This document shows positions 7,835-15,461 of a DNA stretch of 44,010 nt, one piece after another (within the stretch, counting starts at the first letter, position 1; the number at the start of each line of letters is the position of its first letter). The stretch comes from Spirochaetota bacterium (GTDB taxonomy: Bacteria > Spirochaetota > B62-G9 > DRHN01): contig CP070841.1 in the NCBI GenBank assembly GCA_020342115.1, positions 2,755,497 to 2,799,506 on the forward strand, in the 5' to 3' direction. The translations under genes were made by a program, and so were the position numbers. A model generated the notes under the pieces. That model saw nothing but the letters and a program-made list of their open reading frames with translations. It had not been told where the DNA came from and searched no databases.

Positions 7835-9376
7835 TCAGGGTATAGTCCGGGGCAGGATCTCTCCAAAATATTTACCGACCTCAGAAAGCGCATTGCGTCT
7901 CGCAAGCTTTTTTGAACTCCCTGTTCCGGATCTCAGAATCTGCCATGACCTAAGAACTCTTCCTGTTGCAACGTCTAAGAGTTTTGCATTAGCCTCTGCC
8001 TTACAGGTATGGTACCCCGAAATGGTATCATAGCTCAGAATCCTTACCAGTCCAAACAATAGCCGCTCGGTGCTTTTAGTGGTATCTCCTGAGAGCAGCT
8101 CCAGTATCTCCTCCTCAGTGCTTACTATTAGCTCTGATTCCGGTGCAATCTCGGTTATATCCTTCACTGAGAATTTCTTTCGCTGAAGCTCTTGGGAGAG
8201 AACAGGAGCTGTGATGGGTCCGCTGATTGGCTGACCATCTATATCAAGCTGAACAAAGTAGATGCCGGTCAGCAACCGTCTTGCCCTTGTATCTGACCTG
8301 TAGGTAAAGCTCACGCTCTTTGTTTCAAGTATCGCTCTCAATCCATTGATTCTGTCCTGATACTCAGCAGGCACTGAATCCAGTCTTGCCTTGATGAAAG
8401 GCTCGAGATCGATCTGAGCCCTGATAACGTTTCTATCAGCTATCTCATAGATGGTCTCTATTGTAAGCTTTGCTAAGCCTGAGGAATCAGTGGTCAATCT
8501 GTCAACACGGAGCTTGTTGCCGCTGGTCTTTGTCTTGGGGACTCTATAGCTAAACTTCACTGGAACATTGGGAAGGGGTATTTCTTTATCATCTTTGAGA
8601 AAATGTACATTTATAATAAGCGGTTCGGGAAGAGCCTCTCCAATCCACCCAGTCTGGTTATCTCCGAACTTCTCTAATTCTATCATCATAAGGAGGTCAG
8701 ATGCCTTCTGGACGTTGCGATCGAAAAACACCTCCCCGTCCTCGATAGTAAGCGATGCAAGTGCAGCACCTATATGGGAGAGAGATGCATCGAGGAGGTT
8801 TCCTTTGTTAAAAAAAGTTTCGGCTTCTCTCTCAAGACGCCTAACCTCTCCATATTTCAGGGCGAGTATAGATTCTAGCCTCTGTTGTTCACCCTTTATC
8901 TCGTCTATACTGTACTTCACTAGTACCCACACTCGAAAAAAACTACTCCCATCAATCCTCTCATACTGTTCGTGGTATATCTCCTCAATTTCGGCATCCT
9001 GTAGTTTTGCCCTTCCCTTTGTGTTGAGCTCTCTTGATACGATCTGTGTATATTCCTCCATAAAAAACTGCTCTTCAAATGTGAGTGCAGAGCTCATGGT
9101 GATCCCTATTGCTGCGACGACCTGAGAGAGGGCATCAGAGATTGCCTCTTTTTTCCCTGCATCAAAGCTTTCGAGATCGGCACTCGTGCCCACGAAGTAC
9201 TGATACTGTCTCTCCTTGGGAATAATCGATATCCAGGAAGGTTTGCTATCATGAGACTTGTATATCAGGTTATACGATGGCTCTGATTTTAAGCCCTCTG
9301 TGGTCGCACAACCCATGATCGAAAGCGCAGTCAGAACAGCAATTGCTGCAAGCATCTCAAAACAGTACTTCTTCAT
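7835..9376 (-). CDS. LPP20-like lipoprotein with beta-rich C-terminal region
   Basis: This is an exported lipoprotein of about 513 residues. The start at 9376 (MKKYCFEM) gives a lipoprotein signal peptide with lipobox IMGC; an upstream in-frame ATG (9406) would bury it. After the lipidated cysteine, PSWISIIPKERQYQYFVGTS followed by an alternating Ala-rich helix (DAGKKEAISDALSQVVAAIG) is the LPP20 family pattern. The middle (about 240-400) looks like an immunoglobulin-type beta sandwich, with SSGLAKLTIETIYE. The C-terminus (YHTCKAEANAKLLDVATGRVL) resembles the CsgG/LpoB type of periplasmic alpha/beta domain. The function is unknown; proteins of this type sit in the periplasm attached to the outer or inner membrane. 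It lies 63 bp downstream of the split lipoprotein gene on the same strand, so the two probably form an operon. Confidence 0.7.
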   Translation of the reverse strand: MKKYCFEMLAAIAVLTALSIMGCATTEGLKSEPSYNLIYKSHDSKPSWISIIPKERQYQYFVGTSADLESFDAGKKEAISDALSQVVAAIGITMSSALTFEEQFFMEEYTQIVSRELNTKGRAKLQDAEIEEIYHEQYERIDGSSFFRVWVLVKYSIDEIKGEQQRLESILALKYGEVRRLEREAETFFNKGNLLDASLSHIGAALASLTIEDGEVFFDRNVQKASDLLMMIELEKFGDNQTGWIGEALPEPLIINVHFLKDDKEIPLPNVPVKFSYRVPKTKTSGNKLRVDRLTTDSSGLAKLTIETIYEIADRNVIRAQIDLEPFIKARLDSVPAEYQDRINGLRAILETKSVSFTYRSDTRARRLLTGIYFVQLDIDGQPISGPITAPVLSQELQRKKFSVKDITEIAPESELIVSTEEEILELLSGDTTKSTERLLFGLVRILSYDTISGYHTCKAEANAKLLDVATGRVLRSWQILRSGTGSSKKLARRNALSEVGKYFGEILPRTIP

Positions 9377-9439
9377 CCCATTTCTACCTCTTTCCCGAGA
9401 AAACACCGCTTTTGCTCCTCACTTCCATAAACTCCACTG

Positions 9440-9730
9440 CTATTCCTCGATCCCGAAAACAACTGCATTTCCGCGAGAAACAATGACATTCATGGACTCG
9501 AGACCCTCCTCACTCGCAAGGTTGTTAAGGATCTCGTCTATGAGTTCACCCTTTCTCCCCATATAGTAGACATAATATCTTGCCTGCCCTGCGGATACAG
9601 CAACCTCCTTGAGTGACCTGAAGTCTTGTGTATTCCTGATCGCATCCGCAAAGGCTATTGTCAGCGTATAATCCGGTATTCCCTGGGCTACCACCTCATA
9701 GCGAATTCCATCTTCAAATGCCTTGTACAT
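9440..9730 (-). pseudogene. C-terminal part of the lipoprotein gene, cut off by an in-frame TAG
   Basis: These 96 codons continue, in the same reading frame, the lipoprotein gene that ends at the TAG at 9746-9748; only five codons (LARNY) separate that stop from the first ATG here. The ATG at 9730 has no ribosome-binding site. The content (KAFEDGIRYEVVAQGIPDYTL, then an acidic/aliphatic alternation and GRKGELIDEILNNL) reads as the continuation of the helix KAVEPVI just before the stop. The simplest reading is one gene of about 410 residues broken by a nonsense mutation or an assembly error. Readthrough is possible but unsupported. Confidence 0.65.
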
Positions 9731-9745
9731 ATAGTTTCGTGCAAG

Positions 9746-10672
9746 CTATATAACAGGTTCGACTGCTTTCTCAACAGCAACCTCAACCCCTTTTCTCTTT
9801 GCAGCATCCAATCCGCTTGCAAGGCCGAGTCGCCCGGAGTAACCAGTCTCTGTACCAAGTCCTCTGCCAGTTGCACTCTCGAATGCCTTCAGGTCTATTG
9901 ACGCCGAAGCAAAGTATATATCCCCTTTCTTTCCTTCGCCTTCGACTATTCCATCAACAACTATATACACGTCAGCGTTCAAAGCCTGTGCTATGAGCTG
10001 TACTACACTCACCGACCCCTGAGTCTCTTCATGAAGCCTGAAATATTCTTCCTTGACCTCATTTATCCGTTCGAGATCAACATATTCATACTCTTTATTT
10101 GCAAGATAGTTGTTCACACGGTTTACGCATAACCTTGCATACTCATCACGTATCCTTTTCTTCTCCGGTTCAAAGTAGACGAGGTATGTCAGATTATCTA
10201 ACGCTTCACCGATAAGAGGTTCGTATGGAGATCCTGAATAATCTTTTACCACCTTCTTTTCAGGAATCTCTATATCAAGGGTGCGTATGCTCTCTTCAAC
10301 CTTATCCTTATTAAAAACGACCGTAGCATAGACGATTGTATCTCTTCCGGATTTCACCTTATCGGTAACCTCATAATTCAGGATATAGGTCTCACTGATG
10401 TCATACATGTATGTTTTAATTTTCTCTGTATTCCTCTTTTCTCTCTCTGTTCCAATTATATCTGCAACGACCTTTCTCATAGCATCCATAAAAGCAATGT
10501 TAAGAGCATCATCGAACTTTCTTGCCTTACCAACACCATTCTCAGAAACCCTCGTTACCTCTCCCACTTCTTCCCTTACCGGATGCGTTGCACATCCCGT
10601 GAAAAAGAAACCAGCAAGTAAAGCTCCAAGGATGAATAAAGAAAAAAAGAGCCAAAGAACCCTTCGTTTCAT
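9746..10672 (-). CDS. Putative lipoprotein, larger N-terminal part of a TAG-split gene
   Basis: This is 308 residues up to a TAG at 9746-9748. The N-terminus has a lysine/arginine start, a long hydrophobic run and lipobox FTGC, so it is a lipoprotein. The segment after it (GVGKARKFDDALNIAFMDAMRKVVADIIG) is the Ala-rich helix pattern of LPP20-like domains. The later ALNADVYIVVDGIVEGEG and SIDLKAFESATGRGLGTETG resemble CsgG/TolB-N-like periplasmic domains. GGAGGAG stands 5-6 bp before the ATG. It is first in a two-gene minus-strand unit with the LPP20-like gene at 7835-9376. Function is unknown. The protein as translated is probably truncated because the reading frame continues intact beyond the stop. 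Confidence 0.7.
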   Translation of the reverse strand: MKRRVLWLFFSLFILGALLAGFFFTGCATHPVREEVGEVTRVSENGVGKARKFDDALNIAFMDAMRKVVADIIGTEREKRNTEKIKTYMYDISETYILNYEVTDKVKSGRDTIVYATVVFNKDKVEESIRTLDIEIPEKKVVKDYSGSPYEPLIGEALDNLTYLVYFEPEKKRIRDEYARLCVNRVNNYLANKEYEYVDLERINEVKEEYFRLHEETQGSVSVVQLIAQALNADVYIVVDGIVEGEGKKGDIYFASASIDLKAFESATGRGLGTETGYSGRLGLASGLDAAKRKGVEVAVEKAVEPVI

Positions 10673-10854
10673 GGGTACTCCTCCTCATATTCTTAATTTG
10701 ACAATCACTTATATTTAAAATAACAGACCTTGTATATAGTTAAAAGGAAATTCATACTATATTAGTCTTTATGAACCAAAATTCATGTACTCTTTGTTTC
10801 TACATTAATCGAAAAATAGCACATTTTTATAGAAATTCCAGTGGCTGTGGAGGT

Positions 10855-10877
10855 TTAAAATGCGGACCTCGGTCTGC
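10855..10877 (-). terminator. Possible weak terminator of the sensor kinase gene
   Basis: On the minus strand, GCAGAC and GTCCGC (10862-10877) pair over 6 bp with one G-U, with a CGAG loop, followed by ATTTTAAA. It lies 7 bp downstream of the kinase stop. The stem is short and the T-run is poor. Confidence 0.35.
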
Positions 10878-10883
10878 GAAATA

Positions 10884-13217
10884 TTAAGATTGTCCTTCTT
10901 TTAACACATTCTGAAGTGTGGCTGTAAGGTCTTCGACCCTGTACGGCTTCACTATTACTCCTCGAAATCCGTAGCTTTCATAGTTTGCCATGACAGGATC
11001 GTTTGAATAACCGCTTGATACGATTGCTCTGACATGCGGATCTATATTTAAAAGCTCTCTTATCGTTTCCTTCCCGCCCATACCACCTGGTATTGTAAGA
11101 TCCATGATTACAAGATCGTACTGCCCCTTTTTGTACTTTTCGATTACCTCTTCACCATTCTTTGCATAGTCTACTTGAAAACCAAAACTGGCGAGCATAT
11201 CGCCGCACACCATTCTTACTGCATCTTCGTCATCCATTACCAAAATCTTTCCTTCTCTATGGAACTCCTCTACTCCCTCCTCCTTTTCCTCTAAAGTCTC
11301 CAATTCAATTGCCGGGAGATATATGAAGAAGCTTGTTCCTTTTCCAAGTTCCGACTCAACGGTAACATGTCCGCCATGATTCTTGAGTATCGAATAGGTA
11401 GTGGAGAGACCAAGCCCTAATCCTTTTGACTTTGTACTGAAATAGGGATCAAATATCTTTTCCAGATGCTCCTTCTGGATTCCTATGCCAGTATCTTTTA
11501 TACTTACCTTGACGTATTTTCCAGTTCTCAGGGGGAGAATAGTTTTCTCATCAAGAGTAACATTCTTGGCCCTCAGTTCAACGGTTCCTCCCTCCGGCAT
11601 TGCATGATCTGCATTGATGATAATGTTGTTGATGACCTGATTTATTTGTCCCTCATCGATTTCTACTGTCCAGATATCTTCAGGTAACGCAAACCGCGGT
11701 CTCACATTGGAACCAGACAGCGCAAACTGCGCTGCATCCCTCAGGAGTGGTCCAAGTTTGCTCGGCTGCTTGACAGGAGACCCGCCTTTTGAAAAAGTTA
11801 GAAGCTGCTGAGTGAGATCCCTTGCACGAAGAGAGGCCTTCTCGGCCTCTGCCACTTTATCGTATATCGGATCAGTTTTTTCCAGGTGTGACATCAGAAG
11901 CGAAATGTTTCCAAGGATTGCAGTGAGAAGGTTATTGAAATCATGCGCAATACCCCCTGCAAGTGTCCCGATAGAATCAAGCTTGCTGGCCCTGAGGAGC
12001 TCAGCCTCTGCACGCTTTCGCTCTGTAATATCACGTACCATCAAGAGTAACGCCGGCTTTCCGGAATACTCTATCCTTCGCGCCCTAATTTCAACAGGAA
12101 CTTCCTTCGCATCTTTGGTCAGACTGTAGCTCTCGAGGTGATCATACTCACCTTTAACAAGCTTGGAAAACTCGTCGTGGGCCTTCTCTCTTCTCTCCGG
12201 TGGAATGAGCTTATACACATCCTCTCCTATAAGCTCTTCACGCGCCTGTCCATGAAGCCGGCATGCAGCAGGATTGACATCGAGGACCTTACCGTTAAGA
12301 TCCTCAACAAAGATCGCATCAGGTGAATATTCGAATAGATCACGGAACCTTTGCTCGCTCTCTCTTAAGCCCTCTTCAGCTTTTCTTCTCTTTTCAGCAC
12401 TTTCAAGCAGCTCATTCATCTGATCCTTAATTTCACCGTACAGCCTTGCATTCTCTATGGCAAGTGCAACCTGGTAGGCGAATATACCGAGCAGAACTGC
12501 ATCCTGTTCTGTAAAAAAGCTCCCATCTGCCTTGTTAATGACCTCGAGTACCCCGATGAGCCTTGTCTTTGCTTTAAGAGGAACACATAAAATCGACTTT
12601 GTTTCGAATCCGATAATCTTATCAATTTCAGGATAGAATCTTTCATCCTTCTTAACATCAGGAACAAGAGCATATTTTTCATGCTCTGCAACCCATCCTG
12701 CAATCCCCTTTCCAGACGGAAGGCGTACATCTGTGAGCTTATCAGCCTTGGGTCCTGTAGGAACGCTGAATATCAGCTCGCCTGTCTTGTGGTCTAATAG
12801 CATCAGAGTACTCGCAACAGAATTAGTAACTCTGTTGACATATCTCATTATAAATGCCAGAACTTCAGCGATATTGAGTGTGGAGTTAACTACATAGCCC
12901 GTCTCTATAGCAGCTCCAAGCTTCCCAGTATCCAATGAGCTGTAGATCTCGACAAGCTTACTCTGCTCCTTAAGAGCCTGTGAAAGCTGCTCTTCGGTAA
13001 TAAGCTTCATATCTATCAGAACTTTTCCAAAGAGGGGAATCGTATCAGCATATCTCACAACTCGAGCTTCTGATATGATCTTGTCTCTCTCAATACGTTC
13101 GGGCAGAGCCTTCTCATCAAAGAGTTCCTTTTGTTTTAAAACTGCATTTTCGAGCTGTGCTGAGCTGATATGTCCTAAATCGACGAGTATTTGCCCTAAT
13201 AACCGCTTAAATATCAT
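10884..13217 (-). CDS. Hybrid sensor histidine kinase: MshEN-like x2, GAF, PAS, HisKA, HATPase, REC
   Basis: This 777-residue protein has no membrane segment, so it is cytosolic. Residues 6-30 and 62-85 are two copies of the motif L-x-G-x2-(I/V/L)2-x2-(G/K)-x-I-x4-L-x3-(V/L)-x2-Q, the pattern of MshEN/GspE-N domains that bind cyclic di-GMP in type II/IV secretion ATPases. A GAF domain follows (about 110-260), then a coiled linker, a PAS domain (285-402), HisKA with phospho-acceptor His425 (GGIAHDFNNL), a HATPase with NQVINNIIINADHAM, DTGIGI and GLGLGL (525-635), and a receiver with Asp706 and Lys757. Such kinases pass the phosphate from His to the attached Asp. No separate response regulator lies nearby. 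GGAG is 8 bp before the ATG. The ligand of the N-terminal pair is inferred only. Confidence 0.92.
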   Translation of the reverse strand: MIFKRLLGQILVDLGHISSAQLENAVLKQKELFDEKALPERIERDKIISEARVVRYADTIPLFGKVLIDMKLITEEQLSQALKEQSKLVEIYSSLDTGKLGAAIETGYVVNSTLNIAEVLAFIMRYVNRVTNSVASTLMLLDHKTGELIFSVPTGPKADKLTDVRLPSGKGIAGWVAEHEKYALVPDVKKDERFYPEIDKIIGFETKSILCVPLKAKTRLIGVLEVINKADGSFFTEQDAVLLGIFAYQVALAIENARLYGEIKDQMNELLESAEKRRKAEEGLRESEQRFRDLFEYSPDAIFVEDLNGKVLDVNPAACRLHGQAREELIGEDVYKLIPPERREKAHDEFSKLVKGEYDHLESYSLTKDAKEVPVEIRARRIEYSGKPALLLMVRDITERKRAEAELLRASKLDSIGTLAGGIAHDFNNLLTAILGNISLLMSHLEKTDPIYDKVAEAEKASLRARDLTQQLLTFSKGGSPVKQPSKLGPLLRDAAQFALSGSNVRPRFALPEDIWTVEIDEGQINQVINNIIINADHAMPEGGTVELRAKNVTLDEKTILPLRTGKYVKVSIKDTGIGIQKEHLEKIFDPYFSTKSKGLGLGLSTTYSILKNHGGHVTVESELGKGTSFFIYLPAIELETLEEKEEGVEEFHREGKILVMDDEDAVRMVCGDMLASFGFQVDYAKNGEEVIEKYKKGQYDLVIMDLTIPGGMGGKETIRELLNIDPHVRAIVSSGYSNDPVMANYESYGFRGVIVKPYRVEDLTATLQNVLKEGQS

Positions 13218-13265
13218 AATCTGCTCCAGAAAGGTGTGCCCCGGTGCCCGTTGCAGTATATATAA

Positions 13266-13294
13266 ATTATCATCTCATGAAACGAAAAATGCAA
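13266..13294 (-). promoter_or_regulatory. Candidate promoter of the sensor kinase gene
   Basis: On the minus strand, TTGCAT (13289-13294) and GATAAT (13266-13271) are 17 bp apart and lie about 50 bp upstream of the kinase ATG. The -10 is good and the -35 is poor. Confidence 0.4.
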
Positions 13295-13309
13295 GGTTTT
13301 TCCTCTTTT

Positions 13310-13327
13310 CAATAATAGTTATTATTG
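13310..13327. repeat. AT-rich palindrome between divergent genes
   Basis: CAATAATA (13310-13317) and TATTATTG (13320-13327) are perfect reverse complements with GT between them. The site lies between the divergent sensor kinase and small RWYD-protein genes and could be an operator. Confidence 0.4.
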
Positions 13328-13427
13328 TATTATTTCTAAATTTTGTTGTATTCACCGTCCGCTGTTAAAAATGCTTTGAAAGATTATAATGTTTCTGTAT
13401 AATGAAGGGAAGGGAGGTAGTGATAAA

Positions 13428-13739
13428 ATGGAGGCTGGTACCGATAAAAGGTGGTACGATACCAACCCTATCCTAAGAGAGCTTCTTGAAACACTGAAAA
13501 GTACCAATAATCCTAAACAGGAGAAGATCATCTCAGGAATAAAAGATCTGATCATGAGCTATGACAGTGAACTGATGGACAGGTGGGTAATGGAATTCCC
13601 ATTGACCACAAAGAGACGCTGGTATGATAAGAACCCATACTCATGGTTAGTAATTAACTCACTGAAATATTCAGAGAAAAAGCTAATGAAAAGAGTAATA
13701 TCATATTTGAAAAAAGAATTAAAATCTAAGATTGAATGA
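13428..13739 (+). CDS. Small hypothetical protein with two RWYD-NP repeats
   Basis: This protein of about 103 residues has no signal peptide. It contains two copies of the motif RWYD(T/K)NP, each followed by an amphipathic helix with an LK(S/Y) end (RWYDTNPILRELLETLKS and, about 50 residues later, RWYDKNPYSWLVINSLKY), and ends in a lysine-rich helix. The ATG at 13428 is chosen over 13389 because GGAGG lies 10 bp upstream, while the earlier start has none. Its last 21 bp overlap the end of the beta-barrel gene on the other strand. Short proteins with an RWYD motif seem familiar from spirochaete-like genomes, but no function is known to me. It could be an adaptor or a partner of the divergent sensor kinase; that is a guess from position. 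Confidence 0.65.
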   Translation: MEAGTDKRWYDTNPILRELLETLKSTNNPKQEKIISGIKDLIMSYDSELMDRWVMEFPLTTKRRWYDKNPYSWLVINSLKYSEKKLMKRVISYLKKELKSKIE

Positions 13740-15290
13740 GAGGTTTATCTCGAAACCTGATATATCAACCTGCTTCATCCCCTCGCTTTCAGCAGACTCA
13801 ACGACGTTCGGGCTTTCACTATCTATTGTAACCGAGTGCATGCTTCCTGCTGTTTCCTCAATGAGGATACTCCAATTCCTTATAGGTGTGTAGAGCCTGT
13901 AGTTGATCCCTGCCCTGAGTGACATGTCCGGATTAATCAGATAGGTGACCCCGACTCCTCCCTTAATCCCAACAGCAAGACCATAGATAGACATTACCGG
14001 AGAGTTAATATTGTAGATCGGAGTGCCTTCAATGATTATATAGTCAAATGGAGATGTCCAATTATAAATACTCTTTTGAAAGGTCGTCATATACAGGAAG
14101 CCACCCTGCGCCAGCAGCTCAAAAGAAAACCTCCGAAGGTGAAGTGCGGCTCCCGCCCCGAGTTCCCCTAAAAGGCCGATAAGAGGCAGATTCAGTATAG
14201 CGGTTGCATCAAGAACACCTTTGAAATTATAGCCGAGACTTTTGGTCACCCTGAGCCCCGCATCGATCGCGTAGTCCGTCTTATTCTGATTAAGACTCAT
14301 CGAAAATTTCTCTGTCCCATCATCTTCCTGAATTATTATATCGTAGTACATATCAGGGATGCTGACCTGCATGAATCCCACCCAGAGCGAACCTTCGATC
14401 CCGAGCCTTGCAATCTCGAAGAGCTGATCCCCCTCTGTGATCATCTCCTCCTCAAATACAATCTGAGCTTCAGATAAATCCGGGTAGACCTTTTTAACCC
14501 TCACCAGGCCTGTTGGAAGCTCTGCAATCCTTCCTGTTTTTCCGACCTTCTTACGCGTCATAACTTCATACTCATCACCAAGCTCCACACCAATATCACC
14601 ACCCAGCTCAAAATAAACCGTATCCCCTCTGACCTGTATGACACCGGACTTGATCTTGAAGGCATCAAGCTGTCTTATTTCGTGGGATAGCATGGACACC
14701 GCACTCTCAATGGCTCTTGTACCCGCACTATCAGGATTCGTGTCTGTGCTTGTGCCTGTTATCCGTATTGATTCCTCCCTTGTTCCCTCCTTCACATTTA
14801 TAAAATTTATGTCAATGGCCGCTGTCACCTCGTAGTTTTCTATCTGATAAGTGAAAAACCCTACCTGTACATCTTCACGAAACACCCTCACATCGTACCT
14901 AGAGAGAGAGGGGATGACCACGATAAATGAGTTGACTATTCGATCGAAATCCTCTCCCTTTATCACAATCGTTCCAAACTTCTCATCATAGACCCCTGCC
15001 TCTTTCGCCTTTTCAGAGCGAATCTCCTTTATTCTCTCGATGAACCTGTTGATGTCCTTCGACTCAAGCCTGTAGTCACCATAACCGATTACAGTAAAAC
15101 GCTTTAAATTGATAAATATATGATTAATCGAGGAATCGGTGTAGCCAAGCACACCTTGTGGAATATCGTGGTCATAGTGGGTAAGCCCAAAGATCGCAAT
15201 GTCTTGTTTTTCTGAAACCTCAGCAGAAAAGAGAGGATTGAACAGGAGAGCAAGAAAGATGCAGATGAATACAAACTTCACACGATTCAT
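13719..15290 (-). CDS. Outer-membrane beta-barrel protein with CsgG-like periplasmic N-terminal domain
   Basis: This 523-residue protein starts with a signal peptide (residues 1-23, cleavage after FSA). Residues about 24-215 (KQDIAIFGLTHY, LKRFTVIGY, EVTAAIDINFINVKEG, GTRAIESAVSMLSHEIRQL) resemble the alpha/beta fold of CsgG/TolB-N-like domains. A small beta domain with VELGDEYEVMTRKKVGKTG follows. The last 260 residues are alternating beta strands rich in Gly and aromatic residues, ending SFNLRF; a terminal Phe is the usual signal for beta-barrel assembly. It is therefore probably anchored in the outer membrane as a barrel. No strong ribosome-binding site precedes the ATG. It is divergent from the solute-binding lipoprotein gene, across a spacer with two operator-like repeats. 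Function is unknown. Confidence 0.72.
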   Translation of the reverse strand: MNRVKFVFICIFLALLFNPLFSAEVSEKQDIAIFGLTHYDHDIPQGVLGYTDSSINHIFINLKRFTVIGYGDYRLESKDINRFIERIKEIRSEKAKEAGVYDEKFGTIVIKGEDFDRIVNSFIVVIPSLSRYDVRVFREDVQVGFFTYQIENYEVTAAIDINFINVKEGTREESIRITGTSTDTNPDSAGTRAIESAVSMLSHEIRQLDAFKIKSGVIQVRGDTVYFELGGDIGVELGDEYEVMTRKKVGKTGRIAELPTGLVRVKKVYPDLSEAQIVFEEEMITEGDQLFEIARLGIEGSLWVGFMQVSIPDMYYDIIIQEDDGTEKFSMSLNQNKTDYAIDAGLRVTKSLGYNFKGVLDATAILNLPLIGLLGELGAGAALHLRRFSFELLAQGGFLYMTTFQKSIYNWTSPFDYIIIEGTPIYNINSPVMSIYGLAVGIKGGVGVTYLINPDMSLRAGINYRLYTPIRNWSILIEETAGSMHSVTIDSESPNVVESAESEGMKQVDISGFEINLSFNLRF

Positions 15291-15361
15291 TGGGTGTTAT
15301 ACCAGGCTTATCTGTTTAAAATCTTCACCAATGTGTCAGCCTTGAAAACTCAATCAGTCTT

Positions 15362-15417
15362 GAATACCTTGACTAGTATTGAAAACATGAACAGTTTCGA
15401 ATACCTTGACAGTATTC
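15362..15417. promoter_or_regulatory. Two operator-like repeats between divergent genes
   Basis: The element GAATAC-CTTGACA-GTATTC (15399-15417) is a dyad with a 7-bp spacer. A near copy, GAATAC-CTTGACTA-GTATT (15362-15380), lies 37 bp before it in the same orientation. The CTTGAC core contains a possible -35 (TTGACA 15406-15411), with a poor -10 (TAATAG) 14 bp later toward the solute-binding gene. Two spaced copies of one dyad suggest binding of a dimeric repressor or activator controlling one or both genes. Confidence 0.5.
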
Positions 15418-15461
15418 GGTAAATTTAATAGCTTTTTTTAATTTTGAAAGATTTTTTTAAA

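Noticed and set aside
9746-9748. TAG as pyrrolysine or a recoded amber codon
   Set aside because: TAG ends several normal genes in this window (for example at 3646-3648, 5625-5627, 5685-5687 and 7720-7722), and no pyl gene or insertion element is seen.
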